DNA of 32,824 bases, from assembly GCF_964229645.1 (NCBI RefSeq), contig NZ_CAXREX010000117.1, positions 1 to 32,824 on the forward strand, given 5' to 3'. The position numbers and the translations under genes are program-made. Below, one piece after another: positions 16,106 through 23,681 of this stretch (positions are counted from its first letter, which is position 1; the number at the start of each line of letters is the position of its first letter). The notes beneath the pieces are model-generated. The model had not been told where the DNA came from. It worked only from the letters and a program-made list of their open reading frames with translations, and did no database searches. Source of the stretch: Nioella sp964229645 (GTDB lineage: Bacteria; Pseudomonadota; Alphaproteobacteria; Rhodobacterales; Rhodobacteraceae).

Positions 16106-16525
16106 ATGGACAGCAGAATTCGCGAGAGCTTCGACAAGCAGGGCCTGATGGCGACCCTTGGAGCACGCATCGAGTCCGTCCAGAAGGGCTGCGTGACCCT
16201 CTCCGCGCCGATCCGTGCCGAGGTGAGCCAACAGCATGGATTTGCCCATGCCGGTGTGACCTTTGCCCTGGGCGACAGCGCGGCCGGTTACTCGGCGCTG
16301 ACGACGATGCCGGACGGGGCAGAGGTGCTGACGGCCGAGATGAAGATCAATCTCCTGGCCCCGGCAGACGGGGAACGGCTGATCGCCTGCGGAGAGGTCA
16401 TGAAACCGGGGCGGCGTCTCGTGGTGACGCGCGCAACCGTCGAAACGGAATACGCCGATGGCAGCCGCAAGCTGGTGGCCATTCTGCAAGGCACAATGGT
16501 GCCACTGGGCACGGAAACGCCGTAA
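16106..16525 (+). CDS. PaaI-family hotdog-fold thioesterase
   Basis: A 139-residue single-domain hotdog thioesterase. The helix motif QQHGFAHAGVTFALGDSAAG (about 42-61) corresponds to the HGG...D signature of PaaI-type acyl-CoA thioesterases, with Asp57 as the likely catalytic residue. The substrate cannot be read from sequence; aryl- or acyl-CoA esters are typical. The ATG at 16106 was chosen because GGAGGA (16095-16100) lies 5 nt upstream. An ATG at 16100 overlaps that SD, and a TTG at 16085 is less likely. It converges with folD across the hairpin run at 16570-16664. Confidence 0.87.
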   Translation: MDSRIRESFDKQGLMATLGARIESVQKGCVTLSAPIRAEVSQQHGFAHAGVTFALGDSAAGYSALTTMPDGAEVLTAEMKINLLAPADGERLIACGEVMKPGRRLVVTRATVETEYADGSRKLVAILQGTMVPLGTETP

Positions 16526-16569
16526 CCTCGCGGATGGTGGTGCCGGCCCTGGCAGCCCGGGCCGCGCAA

Positions 16570-16664
16570 CCTGGCCACGTTCTTCGTGGCCAGGCATTTT
16601 CCGCCGCGGAAAATGACCGCGATCCGAAACGGATCGCGCGGGTCGCCGTGCCAGGGGCACGGCG
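16570..16664. repeat. Run of four perfect hairpins, containing bipartite repeat copy 2
   Basis: Four consecutive perfect inverted repeats lie in 95 bp. They are 16570-16579/16585-16594 (10 bp), 16595-16603/16607-16615 (9 bp, CATTTTCCG/CGGAAAATG), 16618-16626/16630-16638 (9 bp, CGCGATCCG/CGGATCGCG) and 16644-16652/16656-16664 (9 bp). The middle pair repeats the layout seen at 12780-12824. The run lies between convergent genes and could serve as a bidirectional transcription stop, although there are no T-tracts. Confidence 0.75.
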
Positions 16665-16699
16665 AAACCCTTATCTGAGGGGGATGGGACGCAGGCCGC

Positions 16700-17599
16700 T
16701 CAGGCCGTCAGTCCCTCCGGCTCGGCCAGCCCATTTGCCCGGCAGCAGGCGGTCAGGGTGTTGGCCAGCAGGCAGGCGCTGGTCATCGGCCCCCCGCCGC
16801 CCGGCACCGGGGTGATCGCCCCGGCCACCGCAGCGGCGCTATCGAAATGGACGTCGCCCACCAGCTTGGTCTTCTCGGGATTCTCCGGGTGCTGGATGCG
16901 ATTGATGCCGACGTCGATCACGGTTGCGCCGGGCTTGACCCAATCGCCGGGGATCATCTCGGGGCGGCCCACGGCGGCCACCAGGATATCCGCTCCACGG
17001 CAGACATCGCCCAGGTCTTTCGTTCGGCTATGCGCAATGGTCACGGTGCAGCTGTCACCAAGCAGCAGCTGAGCCATCGGCTTGCCGACGATATTCGACC
17101 GCCCGACCACCACCGCGTTCATCCCCGACAGCGATCCATGATGATCGCGCAGCATCATCAGGCAGCCAAGCGGCGTGCAGGGCACCATGCTTTTCTGCCC
17201 GGTGCCGAGCAGGCCCACATTCGAGATATGGAACCCGTCCACGTCCTTGGCCGGGTCGATCGCATTGATCACCAGATCGGAATTCAGGTGCCCTGGCAGC
17301 GGCAGTTGCACGAGGATGCCATGCACCGCCGGGTCAGTGTTCAGCTTGTCGATGAGGGCCAGCAGATCGGCCTCGGACGTATCGGCATCAAGCTTGTATT
17401 CGTAGCTGTTCATGCCGACCTCGACGGTCTGTTTGCCCTTCGAGCGCACATAGACCTGGCTGGCCGGATCTTCGCCCACCAGAACCACGGCAAGGCCGGG
17501 GATAATGCCCTGCTCTTCCTTCAGCCGCGCCACGTGTTCCGCGACCTGTGCCCGGACCTTGGCGGCGAACGCCTTGCCGTCGATGATGGTGGCACTCAT
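16700..17599 (-). CDS. folD: Methylenetetrahydrofolate dehydrogenase/cyclohydrolase FolD (canonical)
   Basis: A 299-residue bifunctional enzyme interconverting 5,10-methylene-, 5,10-methenyl- and 10-formyl-tetrahydrofolate with NADP. The catalytic set is intact: Tyr50 and Lys54 in YVRSK, Gln98 in VQLPLP, and Asp121 in KDVDGFH. The Rossmann signature VVGRSNIVGKP and the C-terminal PVPGGGGPMTSACLLANT are present (the usual form is PVPGGVGPMT). The SD GAGAGGG precedes the ATG. It is the last gene of the fhs-folD-folD operon, 18 nt after the divergent paralogue. Confidence 0.96.
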   Translation of the reverse strand: MSATIIDGKAFAAKVRAQVAEHVARLKEEQGIIPGLAVVLVGEDPASQVYVRSKGKQTVEVGMNSYEYKLDADTSEADLLALIDKLNTDPAVHGILVQLPLPGHLNSDLVINAIDPAKDVDGFHISNVGLLGTGQKSMVPCTPLGCLMMLRDHHGSLSGMNAVVVGRSNIVGKPMAQLLLGDSCTVTIAHSRTKDLGDVCRGADILVAAVGRPEMIPGDWVKPGATVIDVGINRIQHPENPEKTKLVGDVHFDSAAAVAGAITPVPGGGGPMTSACLLANTLTACCRANGLAEPEGLTA

Positions 17600-17617
17600 G
17601 ACCCTCTCCCTCTCGTA

Positions 17618-18511
17618 TCAAAATTCGGTTTTGGCATAGCTGGCGGCGTAATGCTCCATCTGCATCCGCGTGGCCAGTACCGCGTTCTTCATCAGCGTGG
17701 CAACCGTCACCGGACCGACGCCGCCCGGAACGGGTGTGATCCATCCCGCCACCTCGGCGCAGCTGTCGAAATCGGCGTCGCCCACGGTCTTGGGACCGTC
17801 GGGCGTATCCACCCGGTTGATCCCGATGTCGATGAGCGCCGCGCCGGGTTTCAGCATGTCGCCCGTCACCAGCCCCGGTTTTCCCACGGCCACGAACACC
17901 GCATCTGCGGCGCGGCTATGCATGGCGACGGACCGGGTCATGTGGTGGCAGACCGTGACCGTGGCACCGAGCCCCATCAGAAGGAAAGCGATCGGTTTGC
18001 CCACGATCTCGGAATGGCCGATCACGGTGACATTGAGCCCCTCCATCGGCAAGGGCAGCGTCTTGAGGATCTCGACCGCCGCGACGGCGGTACAGGGTCC
18101 GAGCGCCAGGTCGTTGTAGACGATGTTCCCGATCGAGGCGGGATGCATCCCTTCCACGTCCTTCAGCGGATGCACGGATTTCTGCAGCACCTTGACCGGG
18201 ATATGATCGGGCAGCGGACGCTGGATAATGATGCCGTTGACGCGCGGATCGGCGTTGAGGCCCTGAAGGATGCCGGTCAACTGTTCCAGCGAGGTTTCCG
18301 CCGGATAGTTGCGCGCCTCGAAGGCCACGCCGGCGCTTTCAGCGCTGCGCTGCTGGTTGCGCACGTAAAGCTCGGCCGCAGCGGTATCACCGACCGAGAT
18401 GGAGACCAGCCGGGGTTTCCACCCGGCTGATTCCAGTTCTTTCGCCTCGGCGGCCACCTCGGCGCGCAGGCGCGCCGCGATGGCCTTGCCGTCGATCAGG
18501 GCGGCGCGCAT
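17618..18511 (-). CDS. Divergent FolD paralogue lacking the catalytic lysine
   Basis: A 297-residue FolD-family protein. The overall fold is conserved: LYVRNQQRSAES, VIGHSEIVGKP, ALIDIGINRVDT and the canonical PVPGGVGP. Three active-site positions are changed compared with the neighbouring FolD: Lys54 to Gln53, Asp121 to Glu120 (KDVEGMH), and the QLPLP motif to QRPLP. In human FolD, the equivalent Lys-to-Gln change abolishes cyclohydrolase activity while leaving dehydrogenase activity. A dehydrogenase-only or altered-specificity enzyme is therefore inferred. It lies between fhs (21 nt) and folD (18 nt). The SD GGGGAGG is strong. Confidence 0.9.
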   Translation of the reverse strand: MRAALIDGKAIAARLRAEVAAEAKELESAGWKPRLVSISVGDTAAAELYVRNQQRSAESAGVAFEARNYPAETSLEQLTGILQGLNADPRVNGIIIQRPLPDHIPVKVLQKSVHPLKDVEGMHPASIGNIVYNDLALGPCTAVAAVEILKTLPLPMEGLNVTVIGHSEIVGKPIAFLLMGLGATVTVCHHMTRSVAMHSRAADAVFVAVGKPGLVTGDMLKPGAALIDIGINRVDTPDGPKTVGDADFDSCAEVAGWITPVPGGVGPVTVATLMKNAVLATRMQMEHYAASYAKTEF

Positions 18512-18532
18512 CGGCTTGCCTCCCCGAGCCGG

Positions 18533-20209
18533 TCAGAACAGGCCCTCGACGAGCCCTTCGTCGTTGATCCGGATCGACTCGGCGGCCGGCACGCGCGGCA
18601 GGCCCGGCATGGTCATGATTTCACCGCAGATCACCACGACGAACCCGGCCCCGGCCGACAGGCGCACTTCGCGCACCGGCACGGAATGCCCGGTGGGCGC
18701 GCCGCGGCGGTTGGGATCGGTGGTGAAGCTGTACTGGGTCTTGGCCATGCAGACGGGCAGCTTGCCGTATCCGGCGGCTTCCCATTCCTTCAGCTGATCG
18801 CGGATCTTCTTGTCGGCCAGCACTTCGTCAGCGCGGTAGATGCGCTTGGCGACGGTCTCGATCTTCTCGAAGAGGCTCAGGTCATCACCGTAGAGCGGCG
18901 CGAAATTTGCCATGTCTGCGTCGGCGATTTCCGCAACGCGGGTGGCCAGTTCCTTGGTGCCTTCCGAGCCCTTGGCCCAGTGCTGACACAGGATCGCTTC
19001 GGACCCCATCGACGACACGTAGTCCTTGACTGCCTGCACTTCGGCATCGGTGTCGGTGACGAAGTGGTTGATGGCCACCACCACCGGAACCCCGAAGGAT
19101 TTGACGTTCTCGATGTGACGCCCGAGGTTCGGACAGCCCTTCTTCACAGCATCGACATTTTCGGTGCCGAGGTCGGCCTTGGCGACGCCGCCGTTCATCT
19201 TCATCGCCCGCACGGTGGCCACGACCACGACACAAGAGGGGGCGAGACCCGCCTTGCGGCACTTGATGTTCATGAACTTCTCGGCGCCGAGATCCGCCCC
19301 GAAGCCCGCCTCGGTCACCACGTAATCGGCCAGTTTCAGCGCGGTGGTGGTGGCGGTGACGGAGTTGCAGCCATGCGCGATGTTGGCGAAGGGCCCGCCA
19401 TGCACGAAGGCCGGGTTGTTTTCCAGCGTCTGCACCAGGTTCGGCTGCATCGCGTCGCGCAGCAGGACGGTCATGGCGCCATCAGCCTTGATGTCCCGGC
19501 AGTAGATCGGGCTGCGGTCACGGCGGTAGGCGACGATCATGTCACCAAGGCGGCGTTGCAGGTCTTCGAGGTTCTTGGCAAGGCACAGGATCGCCATGAC
19601 CTCGGAGGCCACGGTGATGTCGAAGCCGGTCTGGCGCGGGAACCCGTTGGCGACACCGCCGAGCGAGGTCACGGTATCGCGCAGCGCGCGGTCATTCATG
19701 TCGAGAACGCGGCGCCAGGTGACACGGCGTTCGTCGATCTCGAGTTCGTTGCCCCAGTAGATGTGGTTGTCGATCATCGCCGACAGCAGGTTATGGGCCG
19801 AGGTGATGGCGTGGAAGTCGCCAGTGAAGTGGAGGTTCATCTCCTCCATCGGAACCACCTGCGCATAGCCGCCACCGGCCGCGCCCCCCTTCATGCCGAA
19901 ATTCGGCCCGAGCGAGGCTTCGCGGATGCAGATCGCAGCCTTCTTGCCGATGGCATTGAGCCCGTCGCCGAGACCCACGGTGGTGGTGGTCTTGCCCTCG
20001 CCCGCGGGGGTCGGGTTGATCGCGGTCACAAGGATCAGCTTGCCGTCGGGACGGTCCTGGACCGAGTTGATGAAATCCTGGCTGACCTTCGCCTTGTCAT
20101 GGCCGTAGGGCAGCAGGTGATCGGACGGGATGCCAAGCTTGTCGCCGATCTCCTGGATCGGGCGTTTCTTTGCTTCGCGGGCAATTTGGATGTCGGTCTT
20201 GAATGCCAT
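18533..20209 (-). CDS. fhs: Formate-tetrahydrofolate ligase
   Basis: A 558-residue enzyme that uses ATP to join formate to tetrahydrofolate, giving 10-formyl-THF; the length is the family norm. The P-loop NPTPAGEGKTTTT lies at residues 65-77. Other conserved stretches are EASLGPNFGMKGGAAGGG, FTGDFHAITSAHNLL, EAGFGADLGAEKF and LPVCMAKTQYSFT. The ATG at 20209 (MAFKTDIQIA) was chosen because family members start there; the frame is open 63 nt further upstream. It leads the fhs-folD-folD operon. A dyad lies 55-71 bp upstream of the start. Confidence 0.97.
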   Translation of the reverse strand: MAFKTDIQIAREAKKRPIQEIGDKLGIPSDHLLPYGHDKAKVSQDFINSVQDRPDGKLILVTAINPTPAGEGKTTTTVGLGDGLNAIGKKAAICIREASLGPNFGMKGGAAGGGYAQVVPMEEMNLHFTGDFHAITSAHNLLSAMIDNHIYWGNELEIDERRVTWRRVLDMNDRALRDTVTSLGGVANGFPRQTGFDITVASEVMAILCLAKNLEDLQRRLGDMIVAYRRDRSPIYCRDIKADGAMTVLLRDAMQPNLVQTLENNPAFVHGGPFANIAHGCNSVTATTTALKLADYVVTEAGFGADLGAEKFMNIKCRKAGLAPSCVVVVATVRAMKMNGGVAKADLGTENVDAVKKGCPNLGRHIENVKSFGVPVVVAINHFVTDTDAEVQAVKDYVSSMGSEAILCQHWAKGSEGTKELATRVAEIADADMANFAPLYGDDLSLFEKIETVAKRIYRADEVLADKKIRDQLKEWEAAGYGKLPVCMAKTQYSFTTDPNRRGAPTGHSVPVREVRLSAGAGFVVVICGEIMTMPGLPRVPAAESIRINDEGLVEGLF

Positions 20210-20253
20210 TTTGGGTCGGTCCTGTTGGCGAGGGCAGTTCTGTCTCGACTCAG

Positions 20254-20280
20254 GCATAACGAATGTGACCACGCGTCACA
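20254..20280 (-). promoter_or_regulatory. Candidate fhs promoter with overlapping operator dyad
   Basis: A perfect dyad TGTGAC-N5-GTCACA lies at 20264-20280. A -10-like TTATGC on the minus strand is at 20254-20259. The dyad would cover the spacer and -35 area of a promoter reading into fhs. Spacing between the TGTGA and TCACA arms is 7, not the 6 of a CRP site, so the regulator is unknown (FNR/Crp- or GntR-like are possibilities). The rest of 20210-20422 shows no gene. Confidence 0.45.
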
Positions 20281-20422
20281 GGGGCATTTCCGACCTGTTT
20301 ACGCCTTCATCCGCCACTTGGCGTTTCCGATGCGCGGCGCTGGAAAACTTTTTTGAACCATTGTCGATCATGATGCGACCCATGAGCAATCGACACGCAC
20401 AACGCCCCAGGGGGAAGAAACA

Positions 20423-20503
20423 ATGTCCGCACCCATCGTTCTGATCCACGCAGGTTTCGGCTTCGGCATCACTCTCGCCCTGACGGTCTTCGCCCTGGTC
20501 TGA
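20423..20503 (+). CDS. Candidate 26-residue membrane peptide
   Basis: A short open frame preceded by a strong SD (GGGGGAAG, 20410-20417) with 5-nt spacing. The peptide begins MSAPIVLIHAGF and is almost wholly hydrophobic, long enough for one membrane helix, with no charged residues. It lies in the fhs-upstream intergenic region, 48 nt before a small membrane-protein gene in the same direction. I do not recognise a family. It could be a small membrane protein or a leader peptide affecting the next gene. The call rests only on the SD, codon phase and composition. Confidence 0.45.
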   Translation: MSAPIVLIHAGFGFGITLALTVFALV

Positions 20504-20551
20504 TCCCGGTCGCACCTGGCCCCTGATCCGCCTGTCCTGCAAGCTGCCTGC

Positions 20552-20944
20552 ATGCGACGCTTCTTCCTGTTCTTTGCCGATCTCCTGGCCGCCGCCTACC
20601 TGATCGTGATGTTGGCTGGGCTGTCGATCCTCCCGCGCCTGCCCGACCGCGCCGTAACGGACGCTGCCTGGGCGGGCTGCCGCCTGTCGCAAGAGTGGGG
20701 CGTATCGGTTCACTGCCCCTCAACCCCTCTGGGCTGGCTCATCGAGTGGAGCGTCGAAAGCGCGGCGACACTTGTCACACTCATCTTTGCCTTCCTGTCC
20801 GCCGATATCGGATCGGGCCACCCCGCGCTTGGCGGCTACATCCTGCTGGCAGTCCTCACCCTTGCCCAGGTCCTGCTGGTTCTGTGGGCGCTCTGGCGGG
20901 TGGGAACAGGGCTGGCACGGATGATTGCGCGCGCGGCGGGCTGA
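20552..20944 (+). CDS. Small membrane protein, unknown family
   Basis: A 130-residue protein with three likely membrane helices: about residues 4-27 (FFLFFADLLAAAYLIVMLAG), 62-82 (WLIEWSVESAATLVTLIFAFL) and 93-115 (GYILLAVLTLAQVLLVLWALW). Two cysteines (Cys43, Cys55) lie in the loop between helices 1 and 2. There is no clear SD before the ATG at 20552, so its expression may depend on the upstream small frame. I do not recognise the family. Hydrophobic segmentation supports this frame over the long opposite-strand frame, which is low-complexity. Its stop is 6 bp from that of the convergent MOSC gene. Confidence 0.65.
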   Translation: MRRFFLFFADLLAAAYLIVMLAGLSILPRLPDRAVTDAAWAGCRLSQEWGVSVHCPSTPLGWLIEWSVESAATLVTLIFAFLSADIGSGHPALGGYILLAVLTLAQVLLVLWALWRVGTGLARMIARAAG

Positions 20945-20950
20945 CCGCGT

Positions 20951-21550
20951 CTAGCCCTGTCGCGCGCTTTCCAGCTGCGGCCAGACCGGCTGATCGGGGA
21001 TATGCAGGCGCAGGCTGTCACCGAGGGTCAGCACCCCTTCCCGTTCCACCCAGGCCGTGACCCCGCGCCGCCCCATGGCGGCGGCCTTGAACGCCTTGCC
21101 GTGTCCAGGGCCCTCTGCGTCGATTGGCTTGGCAGGCAGATGGCAAGGGCGGTTTTCCATGTCCACAACAAGCGTGACGCCGTCGGGCCCCTGAAGGCGC
21201 GAGGATGGGGGCACATGGGTGAAATCCGGAATGCCCTCGATCACAAGGCTTGCCCCGACCAAGCCGGGGTCAAGCGCGGCGACGCCCATATCCTCGGCAA
21301 TGGCTGCAAGGTCCTCGGCGCTCAGGATCGTCAGTTGCCGCACATTGCGGATCTCGGTGCCCCTGGGGTGCTGCGACAGGACCCGGCTGCACGAGGGCCG
21401 CGTCAGCCCGGCATGGGTTTCACCGGCAGGACCCGCGAAAGACAGCACCATCCGGTCGAGGGGCCGAGAGGGAAGCCCCGTTCTGCGGTCGGGATTGGCC
21501 CCGAGCCAGGTGACGCGGGCGGAATACGAGGTGGGCAGAAGTGCGGGCAT
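20951..21550 (-). CDS. MOSC domain-containing protein
   Basis: A 199-residue stand-alone MOSC protein, related to the C-terminal domain of molybdenum cofactor sulfurases and to YiiM/YuaD. The family cysteine is visible in DMENRPCHLPAK (Cys136). The surrounding NVRQLTILSAEDL and GDSLRL motifs fit the beta-barrel. It may transfer sulfur to, or bind, the molybdenum cofactor. The ATG at 21550 follows GAAGG at 7 nt; the frame opens earlier but without support. Its stop is 6 bp from the convergent membrane protein gene. Confidence 0.88.
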   Translation of the reverse strand: MPALLPTSYSARVTWLGANPDRRTGLPSRPLDRMVLSFAGPAGETHAGLTRPSCSRVLSQHPRGTEIRNVRQLTILSAEDLAAIAEDMGVAALDPGLVGASLVIEGIPDFTHVPPSSRLQGPDGVTLVVDMENRPCHLPAKPIDAEGPGHGKAFKAAAMGRRGVTAWVEREGVLTLGDSLRLHIPDQPVWPQLESARQG

Positions 21551-21634
21551 GACGAAACCTTCACTGGCAAGCGGGATATGATCGGGACCAAAGCCGCTAC
21601 GCCCCCAGGCTGCAACCCGGAATCGACCGCAATG

Positions 21635-21660
21635 AAAAACCCCAACCAAAGGGCCGGGGT
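21635..21660 (-). terminator. Probable Rho-independent terminator after ftsH
   Basis: On the minus strand, a 5-bp stem ACCCC/GGGGT (21656-21660 with 21639-21643) is followed by TTTT (21635-21638). It lies 23 nt past the ftsH stop. The stem is short, with a large loop, so efficiency may be modest. It would close the long ruvB-to-ftsH block before the MOSC gene. Confidence 0.55.
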
Positions 21661-21682
21661 CTTCCTGTCCGAACGGGACCGA

Positions 21683-23602
21683 TCAGGCGGAGGGTTCCGG
21701 CTCCATCGGGCCGTCGCTGCCATCGGCCTTGGCCTTGGGCTTGGTCTTGGGGATCGCCGTGACCGAGGCAGTGCCGCCGGTATCGGCGTCATCATCGTCC
21801 TCACCCCGGTGCAAGGCCTCGCCTGCGATCACCTTGGTGATCTCGTTGCCGGTCAGGGTCTCGTATTCCAGCAGCCCCTGCGCCAGCCGCTCCAGGTCGT
21901 CGGCTTTCTCGGTCAGGATGCGCTTGGCGGTCTGGTAGCCTTCGTCCACCAGTGCCTTGACCTTGTCGTCGATGATCTTCTGCGTCGCCGCCGAGTGGTT
22001 GGATCCACCGCCATAAGCGCCAAGGTAGCTTTGCTGCTCGTTGGCGTAATCGACATAGCCCAGTTCCTCGGCGAAGCCGAACTGGGTCACCATCGCGCGC
22101 GCGATCTTGGTGACCTGCTGGATGTCAGAGGCCGCGCCGGAGGTGACGTTTTCCGGCCCGAAGATCAGCTCTTCGGCAACGCGCCCGCCCATGGCCATGG
22201 CGATCTTGGAGGTGTATTTCGTGTAGCTCACCGACAGCTGGTCACGTTCCGGCAGGCTCAACACGAGGCCGAGCGCCCGGCCACGCGGAATGATCGTCGC
22301 CTTGTGGATCGGATCGTGCTGCGGGACGTTGAGCCCGACGATGGCGTGACCGGCCTCGTGATAGGCGGTCAGCTTCTTCTCGTCCTCGGTCATGACCATC
22401 GAGCGGCGTTCGCTGCCCATCATCACCTTGTCCTTGGCGTTCTCGAAATCTTCCATCGTGACGAAGCGCCGGTTGACGCGGGCGGCCATGAGCGCTGCCT
22501 CGTTCACGAGGTTGGCCAGGTCCGCACCCGAGAAACCCGGGGTGCCGCGCGCGATGATGCGCAGGTCCACGTCGGGGCCAAGCGGCACCTTGCGGGCATG
22601 CACCCCCAGGATGCGCTCGCGCCCCTTGATGTCGGGATTGGGCACCTGAACCTGCCGGTCGAAACGACCGGGCCGCAACAGCGCCGGGTCCAGAACATCA
22701 GGCCGGTTGGTGGCGGCCACGATGATGATACCTTCGTTGGCCTCGAACCCGTCCATTTCAACCAGCAGCTGGTTCAGCGTCTGTTCGCGTTCGTCATTGC
22801 CGCCGCCGTAGCCCACGCCACGGGACCGGCCCACGGCGTCGATTTCGTCGATGAAGACGATACAGGGCGCATTCTTCTTGGCCTGCTCGAACATGTCACG
22901 CACGCGGCTTGCGCCAACGCCCACGAACATTTCAACGAAGTCAGAGCCCGAGATGGTGAAGAAGGGCACGCCCGCCTCGCCCGCGATGGCGCGTGCCAGC
23001 AGCGTCTTACCGGTGCCCGGAGGACCCACCAGCAGGGCGCCCTTGGGGATCTTGCCGCCAAGGCGGCTGAATTTCTGCGGGTTGCGCAGGAATTCGACGA
23101 TCTCCTCCAGTTCTTCCTTTGCCTCGTCGATCCCGGCCACGTCGTCAAAGGTCACGCGGCCATGCTTTTCCGTCAGCAGCTTGGCCTTGGACTTGCCGAA
23201 GCCCATGGCCCCGCCGCGCCCGCCGCCCTGCATGCGGTTCATGAAGAAGATCCAGACGCCGATCAGCACCAGCACCGGAAGCCACATCATCAACCCGGCC
23301 ATGAAGCCCGACTGTTCCTGCGGACGCGCCTGGATGCGCACATCGTTTTCCAGCAGGACCGGGGTCACGTCGACTTCGGACGGGCGAACCGTCTCGAAGG
23401 TGCCCTGACCGGTCGTGAACTGGATCGTCTCGCCATCGAGTATCACCGAACTGACCCCGCCGCCTTCGACCTGACTGATGAAGTCGGAATAGGCGACCGA
23501 ACGCGTGCTCATCGTGGCCTGGTTGCCACTGAACAGATTGAACAGCGCGAGGATCAGCAGAAAGAGGATGACCCAGAAGGCGATATTTCTGGCATTGCCC
23601 AA
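21683..23602 (-). CDS. ftsH: ATP-dependent zinc metalloprotease FtsH
   Basis: A 639-residue membrane-anchored AAA+ protease for membrane and regulatory proteins. Two membrane segments (about 7-25 and 102-121) flank the periplasmic domain. The Walker A GPPGTGKT is near residue 192, with Walker B IVFIDEIDAVGR, the SRH, and the zinc site HEAGH near residue 415. The C-terminal tail is acidic and then Lys/Pro-rich. The start is TTG at 23602: AGGAG lies 7 nt upstream and the protein then begins MGNARNIAFW, as in relatives. The gene follows tilS by 79 nt. Confidence 0.97.
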   Translation of the reverse strand: MGNARNIAFWVILFLLILALFNLFSGNQATMSTRSVAYSDFISQVEGGGVSSVILDGETIQFTTGQGTFETVRPSEVDVTPVLLENDVRIQARPQEQSGFMAGLMMWLPVLVLIGVWIFFMNRMQGGGRGGAMGFGKSKAKLLTEKHGRVTFDDVAGIDEAKEELEEIVEFLRNPQKFSRLGGKIPKGALLVGPPGTGKTLLARAIAGEAGVPFFTISGSDFVEMFVGVGASRVRDMFEQAKKNAPCIVFIDEIDAVGRSRGVGYGGGNDEREQTLNQLLVEMDGFEANEGIIIVAATNRPDVLDPALLRPGRFDRQVQVPNPDIKGRERILGVHARKVPLGPDVDLRIIARGTPGFSGADLANLVNEAALMAARVNRRFVTMEDFENAKDKVMMGSERRSMVMTEDEKKLTAYHEAGHAIVGLNVPQHDPIHKATIIPRGRALGLVLSLPERDQLSVSYTKYTSKIAMAMGGRVAEELIFGPENVTSGAASDIQQVTKIARAMVTQFGFAEELGYVDYANEQQSYLGAYGGGSNHSAATQKIIDDKVKALVDEGYQTAKRILTEKADDLERLAQGLLEYETLTGNEITKVIAGEALHRGEDDDDADTGGTASVTAIPKTKPKAKADGSDGPMEPEPSA

Positions 23603-23681
23603 GAGAATTCTCCTTACCTAGGCGCCCGGGGAGAGATCCGCACCGGGCACTCCGCCTAAAATAGGCATGCGCAGGCTGACT

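Noticed and set aside
16847..18430. Plus-strand open frame of 527 codons opposite both folD genes.
   Set aside because: It is a shadow of two well-supported FolD-family genes and has no recognisable domain or SD.
20264..20280. The dyad before fhs as a CRP (cAMP receptor) site.
   Set aside because: The gap between TGTGA and TCACA is 7 bp, not the 6 bp of CRP, so it is kept only as an unassigned operator candidate.
21002..23659. Very long open frame on the plus strand opposite the MOSC gene and ftsH (885 codons).
   Set aside because: FtsH on the other strand has every family motif. The plus frame is His/Arg/Gln-rich and motif-free.
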